Assembly: GCA_040635515.1 (NCBI GenBank)
Contig: JBEYHY010000006.1
Span: 186,001 to 250,000 of the forward strand
Length of the DNA stretch: 64,000 nt
Source of the DNA: Prauserella_A sp040635515
GTDB taxonomy: Bacteria; Actinomycetota; Actinomycetes; Mycobacteriales; Pseudonocardiaceae
Direction of reading: 5' to 3'
The translations under genes and the position numbers were made by a program. A model generated the notes under the pieces. It had not been told where the DNA came from. It searched no databases and saw only the letters and a program-made list of their open reading frames with translations. Of this stretch, positions 58,061 through 64,000 are shown piece after piece. Every line of letters begins with the position of its first letter. Within the stretch, counting starts at the first letter, position 1.

Positions 58061-58561
58061 ATGGCATCCCGTATCGAGCATCGCGCGACGTTCAGTTCCG
58101 GCGTCGCCGACGTGTTCGCCGCACAGTCGAGCGAGCAGGCATTGCGCGCGAGACTGGCCGAGATCGGCGGTACGAACGCGAGGCTGGAAGAACACACCGT
58201 GACCGACGACGGTGTTCGGTACGTACTTCTCCAGGGCGTCGCCGCCGACAAACTTCCCCAGGCCGTCAGGGCCCTGCACAAGGGAGACCTCGCGGTGCGC
58301 AGGGAGCAGCGCTGGCGTCGCAGTGGCGAGGGCTACACCGGAACAACCGAGGTCGGCGTCAGCGGCATCCCCGGCGACATCACCGCGACGACCGAACTCA
58401 CCCCCGACGGCTCCGGCACGGCGGAACTGACCAAGGGCGAGGTCAAGGTCCGCATCCCCATCGTCGGCGGCAGGCTGGAAGGTTTCATCGCCGAGCAGGT
58501 CACGAACCTGCTGCGCAGTGAGGCCGACTTCACGGCGAAGTGGCTCGCGCGCAACACCTGA
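58061..58561 (+). CDS. DUF2505 family protein (Rv0481c-like)
   Basis: The 166-residue protein has the START/SRPBCC-like fold of DUF2505: IEHRATFSSGVADVFAAQSSEQALRARL at the N-terminus (read in pieces), TDDGVRYVLLQGVAADKLPQAV, then GDITATTELTPDGSGTAELTKG and VPIVGGRLEGFIAEQV-type closing helix (here IPIVGGRLEGF). These proteins probably bind a hydrophobic ligand; their role is unknown. ATG 58061 follows TACTGT by 7 nt, so the message is probably leaderless. The 3' end overlaps the methyltransferase gene by 22 bp. Confidence 0.85.
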   Translation: MASRIEHRATFSSGVADVFAAQSSEQALRARLAEIGGTNARLEEHTVTDDGVRYVLLQGVAADKLPQAVRALHKGDLAVRREQRWRRSGEGYTGTTEVGVSGIPGDITATTELTPDGSGTAELTKGEVKVRIPIVGGRLEGFIAEQVTNLLRSEADFTAKWLARNT

Positions 58562-59343
58562 TCGGCTCCCCTACTCGCGGCACCACCAATCCCAACCGGC
58601 TACGCAGGGTCGACCGCTGGCTCACCAGTGACCTGGCGGTGAGCCGCGCGCTGACCGGTGTGAGGGATCCGCTGGTGGTCGACCTCGGGTACGGGGCTTC
58701 TCCGGTCACGACCATCGAAATGGCACGGCGGCTGTCCGCCGTGCGCCCCGGCGTGCGCGTACTCGGGCTCGAACTCGATCAGGAACGGGTCGAAGCCGCC
58801 GCCGCTGCCGCCGACCCACCCCGGCTCGACTTCGCGAGAGGCGGCTTCGAACTCGCCGGAACCCGGCCGATACTCGTGCGCGCCTTCAACGTGCTGCGCC
58901 AGTACGCGGAGGAAGACGTCGCGCCGTCCTGGTCGGCCATGCTCGCGAGCGTCAGGCCGGGCGGGTTGCTCGTCGAGGGCACGTGCGACGAACTCGGCAG
59001 GGTGAGTTCGTGGGTGACGGTCTCGCACGAAGGCCCTCGCACGCTCACCATTTCCCTGCACCTCGGCAGTCTGGCTCGTCCCTCCACTGTGGCCGAACGG
59101 CTGCCGAAGGCGCTCATCCACCGCAACGTCTGCGGGGAACGCGTTCACGACTTCCTCTCCGCCATGGACTCGTGCTGGGCCGCCGCGGCTCCGTTCGCGA
59201 GCTACGGCAAGAGGGCACGGTGGATCGAAACCGTCCTGATGCTGGCGGCTCGCGGCTGGCCGGTGCTCGGCCGCCGCGAGCGGTGGCGGCTCGGCGAGCT
59301 GACCGTGCCGTGGGAATGCGTGCTGCCCACCGAACGGGGGTAG
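58540..59343 (+). CDS. Class I SAM-dependent methyltransferase-like protein
   Basis: The 267-residue protein begins at GTG 58540 inside the DUF2505 3' end. It has NRLRRVDRWLTSD, the SAM motif VVDLGYGASPVTTIEMA, VLGLELDQERV (acidic end of strand two) and LASVRPGGLLVEGTCDELG. The C-terminal region is helical. The acceptor is unknown. Overlap with DUF2505 and nearness to murB suggest a conserved actinobacterial unit. It ends before the terminator at 59439-59470. Confidence 0.85.
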   Translation: MARAQHLIGSPTRGTTNPNRLRRVDRWLTSDLAVSRALTGVRDPLVVDLGYGASPVTTIEMARRLSAVRPGVRVLGLELDQERVEAAAAAADPPRLDFARGGFELAGTRPILVRAFNVLRQYAEEDVAPSWSAMLASVRPGGLLVEGTCDELGRVSSWVTVSHEGPRTLTISLHLGSLARPSTVAERLPKALIHRNVCGERVHDFLSAMDSCWAAAAPFASYGKRARWIETVLMLAARGWPVLGRRERWRLGELTVPWECVLPTERG

Positions 59344-59438
59344 GGCTGGCCGGTAGGGGCAGCCCTGAGTTCTCCCTGAGCTTCTTCTCAGGTTCTGGTG
59401 TCACCTCGGCTGGAGTGCCAATCTCGATCTTATGAGAA

Positions 59439-59470
59439 GGGGGTCGCCGAGCGGCCACTCGGCGACCCCC
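59439..59470 (+). terminator. Hairpin after the methyltransferase gene
   Basis: Perfect 13-bp arms (59439-59451 and 59458-59470) enclose the 6-nt loop CGGCCA, 96 bp after the methyltransferase stop and 82 bp before the next start. Confidence 0.88.
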
Positions 59471-59551
59471 GAAGACACGAGTTCCCGCATGGCGGACGTT
59501 TGGCGACGGGCCAGCGGGTCTCTTATCGATGAGTCATGAACGGAGACACTC

Positions 59552-60286
59552 ATGCCTTCGCTGTCCACGGTACCCACGCGGGCCTACTCCGCCTCGATCG
59601 CGCACACACCGGCGCAGATCGAGGCGGCGCAACGGTTGCGGACGAGCGTGTTCGCCGGCGAACTCGGAGCCGCGTTCAAGGGCGAACTCGACACCGACGA
59701 ATTCGACGACGTCTGCGACCACCTGATCGTCGAGCACGAGACGACGGGCGAGGTGGTCGGCACCTACCGGTTACTCCCACCAGGTCGCTCACCCCGGCTC
59801 TACTCCGCGGGCGAATTCGACGTCAGCGCGCTCGAACCGTATCTGCCCTCGCTGATCGAGGCAGGCCGTTCGTGCGTGCATCCCGATCATCGCGGCGGCG
59901 CGGTCATCAACATGATGTGGGCGGCGATGGCGCGGTACACGCTGCTGTCGGGGCACCGCTATCTCGCGGGCTGCGCGTCCGTTCCGCTGGGAGACGGCGG
60001 GAAGTCCGCGACGAGCACGTGGGAACTGGCGAAGGCGAAACACCTTTCGCCTCCCGGCCTTCGCGTGCGGCCCCACCACCCGTGGCTGCCGTCCCAGCGC
60101 GACGGTCAGCGGCCCACCTACGCGCAGTTGCCTCCGCTGCTGCGCGGCTACCTGCGGCTCGGCGCGTGGGTGTGCGGACCGCCCGCCTTCGATCCCGACT
60201 TCGACGTGGCCGACTTCTTCGTGTTGCTGCCGCTGGACAACATCGACGAGCGCTACCTGCGCTACTTCCTCGGGGAGGACAGGTGA
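59552..60286 (+). CDS. GNAT-family acyltransferase, OlsB-like (ornithine N-acyltransferase type)
   Basis: The 244-residue protein has the hemolysin/OlsB-type GNAT fold: IEAAQRLRTSVFAGELGA, a DEFDDVCDHLIVEH segment, VVGTYRLLPPG, EAGRSCVHPDHRGGAVINMMW and a C-terminal DVADFFVLLPLDNID. OlsB proteins acylate ornithine from acyl carrier protein to make lyso-ornithine lipid. The paired PlsC gene downstream supports this, but the amino-acid substrate is inferred. ATG 59552 follows a GGAGA site. Its stop overlaps the next start (GTGA). Confidence 0.85.
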   Translation: MPSLSTVPTRAYSASIAHTPAQIEAAQRLRTSVFAGELGAAFKGELDTDEFDDVCDHLIVEHETTGEVVGTYRLLPPGRSPRLYSAGEFDVSALEPYLPSLIEAGRSCVHPDHRGGAVINMMWAAMARYTLLSGHRYLAGCASVPLGDGGKSATSTWELAKAKHLSPPGLRVRPHHPWLPSQRDGQRPTYAQLPPLLRGYLRLGAWVCGPPAFDPDFDVADFFVLLPLDNIDERYLRYFLGEDR

Positions 60287-61053
60287 ACATCTGGACGGCC
60301 GAGTCACCCTGCTCTCCCGGCCGGTGCGTGACCAGCGAACTACCGCCGGTGAGCACCTCGGAAGCCATCAGCCGTGGCGCGGCACTGCTCAAGGTGCTCG
60401 CCTCCACCGGTCCACTCGATGTCAGGGCTCGCGGGGTTTTCGAAGCGCTCGGGATCGGGCTCGACACGGATCCCGAGCCGCACGCGGCATTGAGCGCGGA
60501 CCGCGACACCGGAACGCTGATCGTCGCCAACCACATCTCGTGGCTCGACATCCTCGCCGTGCTGGCCGTCGAGCCGGCCACCTTCCTCGCCAAGCGCGAG
60601 GTCGGAAACTGGCCGTTGCTTGGAGGACTCGCCACGAAGGCGGGCACGCTCTTCGTCGACCGGTGGTCGCTGCGCGCACTGCCGGACACCGTGGCCACCG
60701 TCGCGGACACGCTGCGGAAAGGCACCTCCGTCGCGGTGTTCCCCGAGGCCACGACGTGGTGTTCGGGCAAGGGCGGGGTGTTCCGCAGGGCCATGTTCCA
60801 GTCCGCGATCGACGCCGGGGCGCCGATCACGCCGGTCACCCTGACCTACACGCAGGAGGACAAGCCGAGCACGGTGGCGGCGTTCGTCGGCGACGACACC
60901 CTCGCCCGCTCGATCGCCCGCGTCAGCAAGGCCCGCGACCTGCGGGTGCGATTGACGGCACGCCCGCTCATCGAACCGGAGGGCGACCGAAGGGAACTCG
61001 CCGCGCTGGCGCAGCACGCCGTGCTGGCCGACGCGGAGCCGGTCCATGCTTGA
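60283..61053 (+). CDS. PlsC-family lysophospholipid acyltransferase, OlsA-like
   Basis: The 256-residue acyltransferase has the catalytic HX4D motif in VANHISWLDIL, AKREVGNWPLLGGLATKAGT, FVDRWSL, and VAVFPEATTWCSGKGG (acyl-acceptor site). Coupled by a 4-bp overlap to the OlsB-like gene, it fits the second, O-acylating step of ornithine-lipid synthesis (OlsA), though a general phospholipid role remains possible. GTG 60283 is set by that overlap. It overlaps the dedA start by 8 bp. Confidence 0.87.
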   Translation: MNIWTAESPCSPGRCVTSELPPVSTSEAISRGAALLKVLASTGPLDVRARGVFEALGIGLDTDPEPHAALSADRDTGTLIVANHISWLDILAVLAVEPATFLAKREVGNWPLLGGLATKAGTLFVDRWSLRALPDTVATVADTLRKGTSVAVFPEATTWCSGKGGVFRRAMFQSAIDAGAPITPVTLTYTQEDKPSTVAAFVGDDTLARSIARVSKARDLRVRLTARPLIEPEGDRRELAALAQHAVLADAEPVHA

Positions 61054-61852
61054 GCTGCTCGGCAAGCTGACCGACCTGCTGAGCGAGACGCTGTCCTCAC
61101 CGTGGTTGTGGGTCATCGTCTTCCTCGTCGCGGGGCTCGACGCGCTGCTGCCTTTCATGCCGAGCGAGACGACCGTCATGACGGTCGCCGTGTTGCTCGG
61201 CCCCGACCTGCCCATGCTCGGCCTGCTGGTGGTGGTCGGTGCGGCGGGCGCTTTCGCGGGCGACTGTCTGGGGCATTGGATCGGCCGCAAGGCTGGTCCG
61301 AGGACGCTGGCAAGGTTGCAGCGCAACGAAAAAGGGCGGCAACGCTACGAGTGGGCCAGGCGGAAGGTGCACGAGCACGGCGCCGTGCTGATCGTCGCGG
61401 GCCGTTATCTTCCCGGGGGCAGGGTCGCCTCGGCGCTGGCGACGGGCAGTCTGCGGTTTCCCTTCCGCAGGTTCGCGATTCTCGACGCGATCGGCGTGAC
61501 GGTGTGGGCCGCCTATTCGGTCGCGGTCGGTTTTCTCGGCGCGAGTCAGTTCGCCGACGATCCGGCCAAGGGCCTTCTGCTCGCTTTCGCCATCGGATTG
61601 CTCGCGGTCGGGTGCGGAGAAATCGCCAGGCGACTAGTCTCTCGCCGTGCGCGACGCAGCGACGGCGATGACGCTGAGGGCATTCACGCAAGCGGTCGAG
61701 ATCCACAGCGACGGCCTGCTCGACGCGGCGATGGCCGCGGGTCCGGGGACCGGCGTCCCGACCTGTCCGCAGTGGACGGTGGCGAGACTGGTCAGGCACA
61801 TTGCCAGAGTGCAGTCGTTGGCGGTCGCGGCGATAAGAGACCCGACGGGTGA
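61046..61852 (+). CDS. DedA family membrane protein with overlapping, atypical C-terminal tail
   Basis: The first about 195 residues are a normal DedA protein: helices near 20-50, 60-80, 140-160 and 170-190, FMPSETTVMT, the conserved GDCLGHWIGRKAGP and GRYLPGGRVASALATG. DedA proteins are lipid or metabolite transporters; C55-P or phospholipid flipping is known for some. After residue 200 the frame runs 206 bp into the next gene, giving a hydrophilic Gly/Arg/Asp tail unlike the family. A TAG in another frame at 61635 would give a normal C-terminus after a one-base frameshift, so a sequencing or natural frameshift is possible. Confidence 0.85.
   Translation: MLELLGKLTDLLSETLSSPWLWVIVFLVAGLDALLPFMPSETTVMTVAVLLGPDLPMLGLLVVVGAAGAFAGDCLGHWIGRKAGPRTLARLQRNEKGRQRYEWARRKVHEHGAVLIVAGRYLPGGRVASALATGSLRFPFRRFAILDAIGVTVWAAYSVAVGFLGASQFADDPAKGLLLAFAIGLLAVGCGEIARRLVSRRARRSDGDDAEGIHASGRDPQRRPARRGDGRGSGDRRPDLSAVDGGETGQAHCQSAVVGGRGDKRPDG
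61635..61640 (+). promoter_or_regulatory. Putative -10 element, leaderless start of the mycothiol-dependent enzyme gene
   Basis: TAGTCT is followed by 6 nt (CTCGCC) and GTG 61647, inside the dedA frame. Confidence 0.5.
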
Positions 61853-62387
61853 GCACGTCAAAGCGGGCACCGCACCCCAGGAGTGGGAGCCGCTGCTCGC
61901 ATGGTGGGCGCGGCAGCGGGCCCAGCTGCGGGCGGCGCTCGACGCGCCCGCAGATCAACCGGCCTGGCTCCCGTTCTCCGGCATTCCGCGCACGGTCGGC
62001 TCGTGGGCGAGACGGCAGGCGCACGAAGCCGCCATCCACCGGCTCGACGCCGAACTCGCCACGCGGGGTGACCCGGTCACGTTCGAGCCAGGCTTCGCGG
62101 CCGACGGAGTCGACGAGCTGCTCACGCTGCTCGTGCAACGCGGAGCCGGGTGGGAGCGCAGCACCGTGGCAGGCACGGTGCTGCTGCATGCCGAAGACGT
62201 CGGCAGGCTGTGGTCGGTGCGCCTCCAGGCCGGGAAGTCGCCGCTGATGGAGGACCAGCGGCGGCGCGAACCGGACGTCACGATCGAGGGACCCGCCGAC
62301 GCCGTGTACAAGGCGATGTGGCGCAGGCCGAGCACCGCCCGGATTGCAGGCGACACCACACTTCTGGAGCCCCTCGCCGCGCCGTGA
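61647..62387 (+). CDS. Maleylpyruvate isomerase-family mycothiol-dependent enzyme
   Basis: The 246-residue protein has the DinB-like N-terminal fold of this family: a metal-ligand histidine in VARLVRHIARVQ, then GSWARRQAHEAAIHRLDAEL with the second and third ligands (H, E, H, D pattern), and a C-terminal MDMPI-type domain (VLLHAEDVGRLWSVRL). Family members use mycothiol as thiol cofactor; the substrate is not predictable. GTG 61647 with an upstream TAGTCT, or ATG 61668, are possible starts. Its stop overlaps a possible purU start (GTGA at 62384). Confidence 0.85.
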   Translation: MRDAATAMTLRAFTQAVEIHSDGLLDAAMAAGPGTGVPTCPQWTVARLVRHIARVQSLAVAAIRDPTGEHVKAGTAPQEWEPLLAWWARQRAQLRAALDAPADQPAWLPFSGIPRTVGSWARRQAHEAAIHRLDAELATRGDPVTFEPGFAADGVDELLTLLVQRGAGWERSTVAGTVLLHAEDVGRLWSVRLQAGKSPLMEDQRRREPDVTIEGPADAVYKAMWRRPSTARIAGDTTLLEPLAAP

Positions 62388-62413
62388 GCCGCAAGGCACG
62401 AGAATGGTTGACC

Positions 62414-63271
62414 GTGCCCCAACGACGCTATGTGATCACCTTCGGCTGCCCCGACCGCACGGGCATCGTCGCCCGCATCGCCTCGTTTCTCGCCGAGGCG
62501 GGCGGCTGGATTGTCGAGGCCGCCTACCACACCGATCCCGACTCGGGCTGGTTCTTCACTCGCCAGGTCGTGCGCGCCGACTCGCTGCCCTTCGAGGTCG
62601 ACGAACTGCGCGCCCGCTTCGCCGGAGTCGCCCGCTCACTCGGCTCCGAATCGGACTGGCGGATCGAGGACACCGGCGAGCGCCGCAGGGTCGTACTGCT
62701 GGTTTCCAAGGAGGGACACTGCCTCTACGACCTGCTGGGCCGCGTCGCCTCCGGTGAGCTGGACATCGACCTTCGCGCCGTGATCGGCAACCACGAGACG
62801 CTTGGCGACATCACGCGGGCCCACGGCATCCCGTTCCACCACGTCCCCTTCACCGGCGACAAACAGGGCGCGTTCGCGGAGGTCGCCAAGCTCGTCGACG
62901 AGCACGATCCGCACGCCGTCGTGCTGGCGCGGTTCATGCAGATCCTGCCGCCCCACCTGTGCGAGGCGTGGGCGGGAAGGGCCATCAACATCCACCACAG
63001 CTTCCTGCCGTCATTCATGGGGGCCAGGCCCTACCACCAGGCACACGCGCGCGGTGTCAAGCTCATCGGCGCGACCTGTCACTACGTGACGGCCGACCTC
63101 GACGCGGGCCCCATCATCGAGCAGGGCGTGATCAGGGTCGACCACGACGACGCCGTTGCCGACATGGTCCGCAAGGGCCGCGACATCGAGAAGATCACCC
63201 TGGCCAGGGGGCTGCGCTGGCACCTCGAAGGCAGGGTCCTCGTCCACGGCAACCGGACCGTGGTGTTCTAG
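62414..63271 (+). CDS. purU: Formyltetrahydrofolate deformylase (PurU)
   Basis: PurU hydrolyses 10-formyltetrahydrofolate to formate and tetrahydrofolate, feeding formate to purine synthesis and balancing one-carbon pools. The 285-residue protein has an N-terminal ACT domain (YVITFGCPDRTGIVARIASF, about 5-85) and a formyltransferase domain with IGNHETLGDI, INIHHSFLPSFMGARPYHQA (catalytic Asn-His region) and ATCHYVTADLDAGPII (catalytic Asp). GTG 62414 is the usual homologous start; GTG 62384, overlapping the previous stop, adds ten residues. Confidence 0.94.
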   Translation: MPQRRYVITFGCPDRTGIVARIASFLAEAGGWIVEAAYHTDPDSGWFFTRQVVRADSLPFEVDELRARFAGVARSLGSESDWRIEDTGERRRVVLLVSKEGHCLYDLLGRVASGELDIDLRAVIGNHETLGDITRAHGIPFHHVPFTGDKQGAFAEVAKLVDEHDPHAVVLARFMQILPPHLCEAWAGRAINIHHSFLPSFMGARPYHQAHARGVKLIGATCHYVTADLDAGPIIEQGVIRVDHDDAVADMVRKGRDIEKITLARGLRWHLEGRVLVHGNRTVVF

Positions 63272-63286
63272 CGCGCCACTGACCGG

Positions 63287-64000
63287 CTATTGACCAGCAC
63301 CGACGCGCTCGGCGGGCTCGCGTTCGCCGTCGGCCCGCCGCTTGCGGTGCACGGGAACGATCATCGGCGTCCCCGTTTCCGGGTCGTCGATGACCCTGCA
63401 CGGCAGGCCGAAGACGTCGTCGACGAGGTCGGCGGTGATGATCTCGGTGGGGTCGCCGACGGCGGCGATCTCTCCCCCTGGCCGCATCACGATGAGGTGC
63501 GAGGCGTAGCGGCAGGCCTGGTTGAGGTCGTGCAACACGGCGACCAGCGTGTGTCCCTTGTCCTCGTGCAGGTCCGCGCACAGGTCGAGCACCTCGACCT
63601 GGTGCGAGATGTCGAGGAACGTCGTCGGCTCGTCGAGCAGCAGGATCGACGTCTGCTGGGCGAGCACCATCGCGAGCCACACGCGCTGGCGCTGCCCTCC
63701 GGACAGCTCGTCGACCAGCCTGGCGGACAGGTCGAGCACCCCGGTGAGCTTCATCGACTCCGTGACGACGGCCTCGTCGTCCGACGACCACTGCCGCAGC
63801 AGCTTCTGGTGCGGGTAACGGCCCCTCGCGACGAGGTCGCCCACGGTGATGCCGCTCGGCGCGATCGACGACTGCGGCAACAGCCCCAGCCTGCGGGCGA
63901 CCTCCTTCGATCGGTAGCTGGAGATCAGCTCGCCGTCGAGGTAGACCCCTCCTGTCTTCGGCTTCAGCATCCGCGCGAGCGCCTTGAGCAATGTGGACTT
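63287..64000 (-). CDS. ABC transporter ATP-binding protein, iron-siderophore type (partial)
   Basis: The visible part is the C-terminal 237 residues; the N-terminus, including most of the Walker A motif (the end KSTLLKAL is present at the edge), lies beyond base 64000. It has the Q-loop GLLPQSSIAPSGITV, the ABC signature LSGGQRQRVWLAMVLAQ, Walker B ILLLDEPTTFLD and the switch histidine in AVLHDLNQACRYA. This matches FepC/FecE-like ATPases importing ferric siderophores, haem or cobalamin. It is convergent with purU, 15 bp apart. Permease genes should lie to the right. Confidence 0.92.
   Translation of the reverse strand, partial: KSTLLKALARMLKPKTGGVYLDGELISSYRSKEVARRLGLLPQSSIAPSGITVGDLVARGRYPHQKLLRQWSSDDEAVVTESMKLTGVLDLSARLVDELSGGQRQRVWLAMVLAQQTSILLLDEPTTFLDISHQVEVLDLCADLHEDKGHTLVAVLHDLNQACRYASHLIVMRPGGEIAAVGDPTEIITADLVDDVFGLPCRVIDDPETGTPMIVPVHRKRRADGEREPAERVGAGQ

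Overview
The window looks like chromosomal DNA of a high-GC actinomycete, most likely from the Pseudonocardiaceae (an Amycolatopsis/Prauserella/Saccharomonospora-type organism). The reasons are very high third-position GC, frequent GTG starts, mycothiol genes, menaquinone as the only quinone pathway visible, and a gene order that follows the Mycobacterium tuberculosis Rv0480-Rv0561 block almost gene for gene. It also carries the Streptomyces-type hem-rex-bldN-rsbN neighbourhood. No rRNA, tRNA, phage, IS element or CRISPR array was recognised. The taxonomic assignment is inference.

Layout. 1-806: start of a complex I operon (nuoA, partial nuoB), with two perfect Rex-type palindromes upstream. 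1416-11845: menaquinone block (geranylgeranyl-reductase family flavoprotein, menG, menD, menB, menE, menA), interrupted by a DUF3592-type protein, a secreted M1 peptidase and a secreted SH3-type protein; menC and menF are not present. 11831-14592: a PLP enzyme resembling cysteine desulfhydrase, an Lrp regulator, BldC and a tiny membrane protein. 14608-21538: a ParA-like ATPase and the cytochrome c maturation genes (ccsB, resB, ccdA, resA). 21535-32369: haem synthesis (hemL, hemB, a cobA-hemD fusion, hemC, hemA) and the redox repressor rex. 32571-36003: a membrane molybdopterin oxidoreductase, a glutaredoxin and an acyl-CoA ligase. 36204-38078: sigma factor BldN and its probable anti-sigma factor RsbN. 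38155-49352: an HAD phosphatase, PlsC acyltransferase, epimerase, ribosomal protein bS22, excisionase-type HTH protein, proC, an Rv0497/Rv0498/ppx set and RegX3-SenX3. 49517-59343: gpm1, mshA, an L,D-transpeptidase, murB and neighbours. 59552-62387: acyltransferases resembling ornithine-lipid enzymes, DedA and a mycothiol-dependent-type enzyme. 62414-64000: purU and the end of a siderophore ABC ATPase.

How it works together. Most genes serve the respiratory chain and its cofactors: NADH dehydrogenase, menaquinone, haem and cytochrome c assembly. A Rex operator lies exactly on the -35/spacer of the rex-hemA-hemC promoter, and two more precede nuoA, so NADH/NAD+ ratio probably controls haem supply and complex I together.

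Most notable non-gene signals: (1) a family of 21-bp tandem arrays with a conserved end cap at three intergenic sites (1243-1342, 3554-3632, 27434-27533); (2) a repeated TANNNT-(6-8 nt)-start codon arrangement at many genes, indicating widespread leaderless transcription; (3) back-to-back -10 elements sharing two bases between murB and a DUF2505 gene; (4) a PHO-box-like direct repeat upstream of senX3-regX3. All function calls rest on reading motifs and gene order, with no database search.
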